14,914 bases of DNA from UBA2177 sp964487525 (GTDB lineage: Bacteria; Patescibacteriota; Dojkabacteria; SC72). Below the pieces are notes generated by a model. It was not told the DNA's origin, searched no databases, and worked only from the letters and a program-made list of their open reading frames with translations. This document shows, one piece after another, positions 7,368 to 12,751 of this stretch (its first letter is position 1; every line of letters starts with the position of its first letter). Made by a program: the position numbers and the translations under genes. Location: the NCBI GenBank assembly GCA_964487525.1, contig CAZAQC010000014.1, forward strand, positions 1 to 14,914, in the 5' to 3' direction.

Positions 7368-7960
7368 TTTTTCTTCTTTTTAGATTTAGATTTTTCCTTT
7401 TTTGGTTTAACTTCTTCTTTTGGTGTTGTTTCTAATTTTTCTTTTTTTGATTTAATTAATTTCTTTCCCTCGTCCTTTATTACATTAATTTCAGATGCAG
7501 CTATTATTACACTTGGTACAATTATCATTAAGATGAATCCAGTAGGTTGTTTAGCAAAGTGTACAAGGTATCCAATTAGAGGGATAGAGACAAATACTTT
7601 ACCTAGTACAAAGGTTTCTGATACGAGATCTGGATCTGCAGTTTCGTTAGCATCACCTTTTGTTTTGTAGGTTATTGTATCTTCTTGTAGCTTTTCAACT
7701 ATACGGTGGGTATATGTTTCATTTGGGTTATTCTGTTGTTTTACAGTTATTACATCTTGTAGGTTGTATGTATCTTCTTTTTTAACACCAGTTACACTAC
7801 CAGTGTGTATGGAGGGTTCCATAGAGCCAGACATAACTACATAGAAGTTGTATCCAGGAATAATGTTGTATGTGGTTAGTAGTATAAATGTTGCAGAGAA
7901 CAGAAGAAGAACAAAGAGTAAATTGTATGTGATTTTAAGTATTATTTTTAATATTTTCAT
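7364..7960 (-). CDS. sipW: SipW-type (ER-type) signal peptidase I
   Basis: This protein should be the protease that removes the special signal peptides of the TasA/CalY-like proteins encoded beside it. The 198 residues give an N-terminal membrane helix (about 10-30), an external catalytic domain with SGSMEPSI (44-51; nucleophile S46), THRIV (84-88; H85) and KGDAN (101-105; D103), and a second helix (about 138-157). Histidine in place of the usual catalytic lysine marks the ER/SipW/archaeal type of signal peptidase. A final lysine-rich tail (about 160-198) should be cytoplasmic and is unusually basic. The gene sits downstream of two substrates, separated by a hairpin, and overlaps the third substrate by 4 bp (ATGA). 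Assignment to the SipW type is strong. True orthology to Bacillus SipW is inferred from motifs and neighbours. Confidence 0.93.
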   Translation of the reverse strand: MKILKIILKITYNLLFVLLLFSATFILLTTYNIIPGYNFYVVMSGSMEPSIHTGSVTGVKKEDTYNLQDVITVKQQNNPNETYTHRIVEKLQEDTITYKTKGDANETADPDLVSETFVLGKVFVSIPLIGYLVHFAKQPTGFILMIIVPSVIIAASEINVIKDEGKKLIKSKKEKLETTPKEEVKPKKEKSKSKKKKK

Positions 7961-7982
7961 ATTTATTTTCTTATATACTCAT

Positions 7983-8006
7983 CATACTCTCCTTACAGAG
8001 AGTATG
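7983..8006 (-). promoter_or_regulatory. Intercistronic hairpin between the second CalY-like gene and sipW
   Basis: CATACTCTC (7983-7991) and GAGAGTATG (7998-8006) form a perfect nine-base stem with a six-base loop. It begins 12 nt past the stop of the CalY-like gene and ends 22 nt before the sipW start. No T-run follows on either strand, so it is not a normal intrinsic terminator. It may stabilise the 3' end of the subunit mRNA or lower expression of sipW relative to its substrates. Confidence 0.55.
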
Positions 8007-8018
8007 TGAAGATACAAG

Positions 8019-8603
8019 TTATTCAGACCAACCTGGATTATCAACCTGAGTTGCATCTAATACAAGATTAAATTGAGTATTTAATCCTTGATATGCATTT
8101 CCTGCTGTTGTAGGTAGTGAGAATGTAAACCAAGTACATCTAGTTATATTTACTCCTAGATCTCCTGGGAATGTTCTCCAATGTGAGAAACCTGATAATG
8201 GTCCATTGTATCTTAGTTCGAGACCTGCTGGCCAATTAGTAATCCAGTCACAATTTCCATCTTCAACTTTCAAATTTAAGATGTTGAATAATGCTCCACT
8301 TCCATTAGCGAATTCGGCTGTCCAAAAATATTTTATTGGAACAGTACTTTGTCCATGTCCTCTATTATAAACACTCATTTGATATCTGCCATATACACCC
8401 CCTGGAAGGATACCACCTGTTAAATGTCCTCCTATTAAAACAGGAATTTCTGTTACGCCAGGGCCTGTTAGATCTACATCTAACTTTGCTGTCTCTATTG
8501 TATTACCCAAGACTTCTTGGTCCGTGAAGTAAGCTCTGGTAGCTCCTATTGCAGCTACAGATACTACTCCTAGAGCGAGAATACTAAATAGTAGTCTTCT
8601 CAT
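8019..8603 (-). CDS. SipW-dependent TasA/CalY-like surface protein (second subunit)
   Basis: This 194-residue protein begins MRRLLFSILALGVVSVAAIG and continues ATRAYFTDQE, a textbook SipW-type signal peptide with probable cleavage after A24. The mature part keeps the family layout: a strand with 'LDVDLTG' after the signal, a 'GGILPGGVYGRYQMSVYNRG' stretch (63-82) matching the family's LxPGxxxxxxxxxxNxG region, and a C-terminal strand containing FNLVLDATQ. Cysteines at about 118 and 156 could pair. TasA and CalY proteins form biofilm fibres or surface layers in Bacillus; the same job is inferred here. It is shorter and more Gly/Trp-rich than its neighbour, so the two may be paired subunits rather than duplicates. 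It lies 27 nt after the first subunit gene. Confidence 0.88.
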   Translation of the reverse strand: MRRLLFSILALGVVSVAAIGATRAYFTDQEVLGNTIETAKLDVDLTGPGVTEIPVLIGGHLTGGILPGGVYGRYQMSVYNRGHGQSTVPIKYFWTAEFANGSGALFNILNLKVEDGNCDWITNWPAGLELRYNGPLSGFSHWRTFPGDLGVNITRCTWFTFSLPTTAGNAYQGLNTQFNLVLDATQVDNPGWSE

Positions 8604-8630
8604 ATATTAAATAAATAAAAATTTAAATAT

Positions 8631-9248
8631 TTAGCAGTTTTTAATTAAATTGTCNNNNNNNNNNATTTGATTTAATTCAAATGCCATACCAAGTTTCATA
8701 TCATCTCCTTGTGCTAAGTTATCACTAGCTGTACTCCACCAGTTTACTAATACATTGATACAAACCTGTTGTCCTGCAGCTATATTTATGTTAGGAAGAT
8801 ATTGACCAAGAATATTCTTTGCTGTTCCATCAAAATAGATAGCATCGCCAGCATCATACCAACCATCACAACCAGCATCGTACATTAAACGTAGACCTAA
8901 TACTTCACTCAGTTCTCCGACACCATCTGTTGTGTCACCTGCTGTTATCTCAGGTTCTGTTCTCCCATTCTCTCCACTAGTTACCACTATATTCTTAAGA
9001 TTTAAGAACCCATTTAGAGACCCATTATTTCTTAGAACATAAGTCATGTTTGGTTGACTTCCTGGAGACATATTGGAAAAAGTGTAACTCACATCTGCAT
9101 CTCCACCATTTACAGTAAGATCTAATGTCCCTGCAGTAAATGTGTTTGCAGAGCTTGTTTCTGTATCACTAAAGTATGCAGTAGTAGCTCCTATTGCACA
9201 TACTGAAGTAATACCTAATACAATGAAACTAAATAAAAGTTTCTTCAT
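8631..9248 (-). CDS. SipW-dependent TasA/CalY-like surface protein (first subunit; 3' end interrupted by a gap)
   Basis: The N terminus, a hydrophobic segment followed by ATTAYFSDTETSSANTFTAG (21-40), is the clearest SipW-cognate signal peptide in the window, with cleavage expected after A24. 'LDLTVNGG' opens the mature chain, 'MSPGSQPNMTYVLRNNGSLN' (60-79) is the family PGxxxxxxxxxxNxG block, and the protein reads normally to FELNQ near residue 194. Ten Ns (8664-8655) then interrupt it. The last seven codons and the stop at 8631 depend on the gap being exactly ten bases, so the true C terminus is unknown but probably close, since family members usually end soon after this strand. It is first in the operon, after a long structured leader, which fits the major subunit. 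Confidence 0.87.
   Translation of the reverse strand: MKKLLFSFIVLGITSVCAIGATTAYFSDTETSSANTFTAGTLDLTVNGGDADVSYTFSNMSPGSQPNMTYVLRNNGSLNGFLNLKNIVVTSGENGRTEPEITAGDTTDGVGELSEVLGLRLMYDAGCDGWYDAGDAIYFDGTAKNILGQYLPNINIAAGQQVCINVLVNWWSTASDNLAQGDDMKLGMAFELNQXXXXDNLIKNC
8655..8664. other. Assembly gap of 10 N
   Basis: Ten Ns fall in the 3' end of the first CalY-like gene. The real length is not given by the sequence, so the reading frame and stop after the gap are uncertain. Confidence 0.99.
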
Positions 9249-9285
9249 AAGTATATATATAATTAATTAAAATATATTTGGATTG

Positions 9286-9326
9286 AAAAAATTACCAATC
9301 CGTAGTTAATGAACTAACAGATCGGT
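9286..9326 (-). terminator. Intrinsic terminator in the leader of the CalY/SipW operon
   Basis: On the minus strand ACCGATC (9326-9320) pairs with GATTGGT (9300-9294; one G-U pair), enclosing an inner stem TAGTT/AACTA (9316-9312, 9307-9303). Two As and then six Ts (9291-9286) follow. The position, after a promoter and a folded region but before the first gene, suggests attenuation. It could also simply end helD transcripts or a free small RNA. Confidence 0.6.
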
Positions 9327-9395
9327 TTCGCCTTAGCTTATTATGATTTATAGGCGACCAATTGAAATCATAAGTCATAGCCCCCTGTGTCTATA
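9286..9395 (-). ncRNA. Structured ~110-nt leader RNA with predicted pseudoknot (riboswitch-like or small RNA)
   Basis: The transcript predicted from the promoter at 9431-9402 begins near 9395. Minus-strand pairing seen directly: UAUAG/CUAUG (9395-9391, 9380-9376), looping out a GGGGG run; a nine-base stem UUAUGAUUU/AAAUCAUAA (9373-9365, 9349-9341); and, from inside the 15-nt loop of that stem, UCGCCU (9357-9352) pairing with AGGCGA (9333-9328) beyond it. The last pairing makes an H-type pseudoknot with 7-nt connectors. GG at 9359-9358 can extend this helix to CC at 9325-9324, bases that are also needed by the terminator stem, so the two folds compete. This is the layout of a transcription-terminating riboswitch or attenuator. 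It does not match the fluoride, cyclic-di-GMP-I, purine, SAM-II or preQ1 consensus as I recall them. A stand-alone sRNA is the alternative. Confidence 0.5.
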
Positions 9396-9401
9396 ATTAA
9401 T

Positions 9402-9431
9402 ACTATATACGTGTCTCATGAATGATGTCAA
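9402..9431 (-). promoter_or_regulatory. Strong promoter upstream of the leader RNA and CalY/SipW operon
   Basis: On the minus strand a perfect TTGACA (9431-9426), an 18-nt spacer and TATAGT (9407-9402) predict a start near 9395. It lies just past the helD stop (9450-9448), so the fibre operon is transcribed independently of helD. Confidence 0.6.
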
Positions 9432-9447
9432 TAGTATGAAAAAAGTA

Positions 9448-11469
9448 CTATTTAAAACTCTTAATTATACTATCGTTTTTATGTGTAACCAAAAACAACC
9501 TATGTAATGCTCTAGTAATACCTACATAAAGTAGTTTGTAATCCAATTCTGTATCTTTGTAATAATTACTATTTATATCAGCAAATATAACACTATCAAA
9601 CTCTAACCCCTTTGCATTCTCTATGGGTAATACTAACAATCCACTATGATAGTCATTCTCTTTGTAATTAATCACCTGCCTAGTAATAATATCCTCATAT
9701 TCTTTGAATATATTGTAAATGGTATCTGCATGATTCCTATCTCTACATAACAGTGCACAAGTAACTGCTCCCTTATCAAACTGTTCTTTAATGGTCATTA
9801 CTAATTCCTTTATTTTTGAACTATCTAAATCCTTTATATCCTTATCATATTCAAGAACCTTAACCTCATCTCCATGCCTTAGAACTGCTTCTGGTAGTTT
9901 ATATGATTTAGGAAACCTATCTTTAAATATCTTGTTTGCAAAATCTACTATCTCTACTGTAGTTCTGTAACACTTCTGTAATTGGTAGTACTCAGTATCT
10001 TTTCTTAGTAATTCTTTTATTAATCCAATNNNNNNNNNNNNNNNNNNNNNNNNNNNNNNNNNNNNNNNNNNNNNNNNNNNNNNNNNNNNNNNNNNNNNNN
10101 NNNNNNNNNNNNNNNNNNNNNNNNNNNNNTCTGTCTTAAAAAGATTCTTGTAGAGAGAATATGCATTACAATTTTTTCTAAAATAGTTATATATATTCTT
10201 TCTAAATGTCATATCAGTATCATTTGTATCATTGTAGAATCCTGTATGACCCTGTCTAAACTGCTTTTGTGCAAAAGCATAGTCTGTGGCTAATTCCAAT
10301 CTTTCTTTCATATCTATGTTTGGAAACTCATCTTTTAGTTCATAGTACCTTCTTTTGATAATGTCTTTTCTAGAGTAGGGGATATTTTCTAGTAATTCAC
10401 TCTCAAATCTTTCAAAGTATTTATCTAAAATCTTTAAGAACTCTAATGACCCCTTATACTCTTTTATATCCAAATCCTCTTTCTCTGAAGATATGGTAAA
10501 GAGATCATCCCAATCTAAGACTTTCTTAGCCCAGAAGAGATATGTTTCAGTATCAACTCTTTCTACTCCAAGATCAGGTAATACATCAGATACATAGTCT
10601 ATGAACATTTGGTTCGGAGCAATTATTAAGGAATTATTTGGATTAATTTCTTTTTTGTAGGTATAGAAGAGATATGCAAGCCTATGAAGTAATATTGTTG
10701 TTTTACCACTACCGGCTACTCCTTGTATTAATACGGGTTTCTTTAAAGAGTCCCTAATAATCTTGTTCTGAAGCATCTGTATTGTAGAAACAATATCTTG
10801 AAGTTTTTTACCAAGCCTTTCGTTAAGTTGAGAAAGAAGAAATTCATCTGCTGCAACATTACCTGATTTAGCATCATATATTCCCTTAATACGAGCTCTA
10901 GATATTTGAAATTGTCTTTTCTGTTTTAAATCTCCACCTCTTTCGCCCATAGGGGCATCGAAAGTTACATTGTCACATGGACCTGAATTTTCATAGTAGA
11001 GGTTGGATATTGGAGATCTCCAATCTGTTATTAATGGTTTGTGGCTTTCTTTTTCTACTAAGGCAAATTTGCCTATGTACAAAATCAAATCTTTTTCATT
11101 TGTACTTCCATGTGGCTGAAAAATGATTTTACCAAAATATGGGGCATCTAAAGCTATTAATTCTCTATTTATCCTCTCTACTAACTCTTCAATTTTAGCT
11201 AACAGCCTGTTGTATACTCCTTTTGCTTCACTTATGGCATCTAGGTTACTTTCTGTTTGAATTAAGTAAATTTGTTGCTCTAATTCCTCTTCTAACTTTT
11301 CTAATCTAGGAAGTAAATAGTTAATTTCAGTAGATTTTAACTTTGTGACTTTTTGTAAATTTGGATATTCTTCTTGTTCTAGTGTGGAAAGTTCTTTTAA
11401 ATCATCAAAATTCGCGACCTGATCCACATCCTTGTACAAAGGATTGAGATACTTTTTAAAGGTTTGCAT
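9448..11469 (-). CDS. helD: HelD-like superfamily 1 (UvrD-type) helicase, interrupted by a gap
   Basis: HelD proteins bind RNA polymerase and pry it off DNA and stalled complexes, using ATP. Seen here: a long N-terminal coiled coil (about residues 45-105) that would form the arm entering the polymerase secondary channel; the HelD-typical block YIGKFALVE...DWRSPISNLYY (131-159); Walker A GVAGSGKT (250-257); and, after the gap, LQKCYRTTVEIVDFANKIF, NAKGLEFDSVIFAD and LLYVGITRALHRLFLV (motifs IV to VI). The DEAQD-type Walker B and motif III are not visible and must fall in the 100-N gap. Allowing for the gap, the open frame is 673 codons, shorter than Bacillus HelD (about 770), so the gap is probably larger than drawn. 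No Shine-Dalgarno site precedes the ATG. It is divergent from the DUF192 gene and ends just before the fibre operon promoter. Confidence 0.88.
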   Translation of the reverse strand: MQTFKKYLNPLYKDVDQVANFDDLKELSTLEQEEYPNLQKVTKLKSTEINYLLPRLEKLEEELEQQIYLIQTESNLDAISEAKGVYNRLLAKIEELVERINRELIALDAPYFGKIIFQPHGSTNEKDLILYIGKFALVEKESHKPLITDWRSPISNLYYENSGPCDNVTFDAPMGERGGDLKQKRQFQISRARIKGIYDAKSGNVAADEFLLSQLNERLGKKLQDIVSTIQMLQNKIIRDSLKKPVLIQGVAGSGKTTILLHRLAYLFYTYKKEINPNNSLIIAPNQMFIDYVSDVLPDLGVERVDTETYLFWAKKVLDWDDLFTISSEKEDLDIKEYKGSLEFLKILDKYFERFESELLENIPYSRKDIIKRRYYELKDEFPNIDMKERLELATDYAFAQKQFRQGHTGFYNDTNDTDMTFRKNIYNYFRKNCNAYSLYKNLFKTXXXXXXXXXXXXXXXXXXXXXXXXXXXXXXXXXXIGLIKELLRKDTEYYQLQKCYRTTVEIVDFANKIFKDRFPKSYKLPEAVLRHGDEVKVLEYDKDIKDLDSSKIKELVMTIKEQFDKGAVTCALLCRDRNHADTIYNIFKEYEDIITRQVINYKENDYHSGLLVLPIENAKGLEFDSVIFADINSNYYKDTELDYKLLYVGITRALHRLFLVTHKNDSIIKSFK
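10030..10129. other. Assembly gap of 100 N inside helD
   Basis: Exactly 100 Ns, the usual placeholder for a gap of unknown size. The frame agrees on both sides only if the missing length is 1 modulo 3 like the placeholder, and the Walker B region is lost here. Confidence 0.99.
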
Positions 11470-11503
11470 AATTTGTTGTGAGGCAATGAAGTTACAAAGA
11501 TAG

Positions 11504-11532
11504 AATATATATTAAAAGGTAGGAAAAGGCAA
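11504..11532 (-). promoter_or_regulatory. Candidate helD promoter
   Basis: On the minus strand TTGCCT (11532-11527), a 17-nt spacer and TATATT (11509-11504) would start a transcript about 28 nt before the helD ATG. Confidence 0.35.
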
Positions 11533-11535
11533 GGC

Positions 11536-11565
11536 TTGAAGGTTAACCTAAAAGTAGTATATATT
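11536..11565 (+). promoter_or_regulatory. Candidate DUF192-dedA promoter with an AGGTTAACCT palindrome
   Basis: TTGAAG (11536-11541) is followed by overlapping -10-like TATATA (11558-11563, spacer 16) or TATATT (11560-11565, spacer 18). The start would fall at or beside the ATG at 11571, again leaderless. A perfect 10-bp palindrome AGGTTAACCT (11540-11549) overlaps the -35 and lies between the two divergent promoters, so it could control both genes. Ten-base palindromes also occur by chance. Confidence 0.4.
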
Positions 11566-11570
11566 AATAT

Positions 11571-12125
11571 ATGAACAATCAATTGAAATTATTATTTTAT
11601 ATTGCATTCATGGTCGGTGTATTTCTATATGTGCAGGATAGGTTTGATCTTTTTGATATAGCGTTGATAAATGATAGTGGGGAGAAGCAGGAAGAGGAAG
11701 TTACAGAGGAAGAGGAAGTTGTAAGGAAGGATACAAGAAACTATGTAGAGATATTTACAAAAGATGGGGATAGTATAAAGGTGGATGTAGAGGTTGCTAA
11801 TACAGATGCATTGAGAGTTCTTGGATTATCAAACAGAAAATATTTAGGTGATTATAATGGTATGTTGTTTATCTTCGATGAAATGGTAAATAATCCATTT
11901 TGGATGAAAGATATGAATATACCCTTAGACATTATATTTTTAGATCAGACTGGGTTTATAGTTGATATTAAGGAGAATAATGATCCATGTACTGAAACAT
12001 ACTGTCAACAGATTTTTTCTTCTACAATGTATAAATATGTTTTAGAAGTAAATGGTGGTTTCTGTAATATTAATGAGGTAGAAATTGGTCAAAACATAGT
12101 AATACATCTAGAATCTTCAAAGTAA
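11571..12125 (+). CDS. Membrane-anchored DUF192 family protein
   Basis: This 184-residue protein has one N-terminal hydrophobic segment (about 6-21), an acidic Glu-rich linker (37-50), and a DUF192 (COG1430) domain (about 57-181). Family hallmarks seen are LRVLGLSNRKYL (81-92), GMLFIFDE (97-104), NPFWMKDMNIPLDIIFLD (108-125), and YKYVLEVNGGF (154-164) near the end. Cysteines at 140, 145 and 165 lie in the exported domain, the first two around the family's usual PC...C spot. The biochemical function of DUF192 is not established. It shares one base with the dedA start (TAATG), so the two are coupled. The linker DNA contains two copies of a short GGAAGAGGAAGTT unit, a likely source of length variation. 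Confidence 0.92.
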   Translation: MNNQLKLLFYIAFMVGVFLYVQDRFDLFDIALINDSGEKQEEEVTEEEEVVRKDTRNYVEIFTKDGDSIKVDVEVANTDALRVLGLSNRKYLGDYNGMLFIFDEMVNNPFWMKDMNIPLDIIFLDQTGFIVDIKENNDPCTETYCQQIFSSTMYKYVLEVNGGFCNINEVEIGQNIVIHLESSK

Positions 12126-12751
12126 TGATTACATCTTTCATTGATTGGTTAGTAAAAATTATAGAGGTGTTGGGATATCCTGGTGTTGCGCTTTCTATGT
12201 TCATAGAGAGTTTCTTTGCTCCTATACCAAGTGAGATAATCTTGCCATTCTCAGGCTTTGTAGCCTCTCAGGGTAGTTTAAATATATATGTTGTGATACT
12301 TGTAGCAACAGTAGCTGCATATCTAGGTACTTTACCCTTCTATTTCATTGGTCTATGGGGAGAAGATGTTGTTTTAAAATTTCTTAAAAAATATGGTAAA
12401 TACCTCTTTATCAGTCAAAAAGATTTGGATAATGGATATAAGGCATTTGAAAAGTTTGGATATGGGATTGTATTTTTAGGAAGATTAATTCCAATTGTAA
12501 GAACAGTAATCTCTTTTCCAGCTGGAGCATCTAAAATGAATTTTGGAATATTTTCTCTCTTTACATTGGTAGGAACATTAATATGGTCATCAATATTGGC
12601 ATATACAGGATATGTAATGGGGGAGAATTGGAAAATAGTTTCTGTGTATGTAGATGAGTATCAAAAGGTAATAATAGGGGTACTTTTGGTAATATTTCTG
12701 TTGTATGTTTGGAGAGGAATAAAGAACCTATCAAAAGACTCTAACAAGTGA
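12125..12751 (+). CDS. DedA family membrane protein (probable polyprenyl-phosphate or lipid flippase)
   Basis: This 208-residue multi-span protein carries the DedA/SNARE-associated family signature: E28 followed by PIPSE (33-37) in a re-entrant-type hairpin, then FLGRLIPIVRTVISFPAGASKMNF (117-140) with R120, P123, R126 and the AG pair at 133-134, and later hydrophobic helices (about 143-163 and 182-198). DedA proteins have been shown in other bacteria to recycle undecaprenyl phosphate or to support lipid turnover; which lipid is used here is not visible. The start overlaps the DUF192 stop by one base. Its 3' end overlaps the 3' end of gpmI by 21 bp in the convergent direction, with both reading frames intact. 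Confidence 0.93.
   Translation: MITSFIDWLVKIIEVLGYPGVALSMFIESFFAPIPSEIILPFSGFVASQGSLNIYVVILVATVAAYLGTLPFYFIGLWGEDVVLKFLKKYGKYLFISQKDLDNGYKAFEKFGYGIVFLGRLIPIVRTVISFPAGASKMNFGIFSLFTLVGTLIWSSILAYTGYVMGENWKIVSVYVDEYQKVIIGVLLVIFLLYVWRGIKNLSKDSNK

Noticed and set aside
9280..9301. GGATTG/CAATCC hairpin on the minus strand as an antiterminator
   Set aside because: Its 3' arm lies downstream of the T-run, so it would form too late to prevent termination; probably coincidental.
9286..9395. tmRNA, SRP RNA or hammerhead ribozyme
   Set aside because: There is no tRNA-like acceptor/T arm, no conserved SRP loop motif and no CUGAUGA core; only a GAAA stretch is shared with the hammerhead.
9430..9452. Hairpin AATAGTA/TACTATT at the helD stop as a terminator
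   Set aside because: The T-run is inside the loop, not after the stem, the stem is AT-only apart from one pair, and it overlaps the -35 of the fibre operon promoter. It may be incidental.
11685..11725. Repeated GGAAGAGGAAGTT unit as a functional DNA repeat
   Set aside because: It encodes the Glu-rich linker of the DUF192 protein and is best explained as low-complexity coding sequence.
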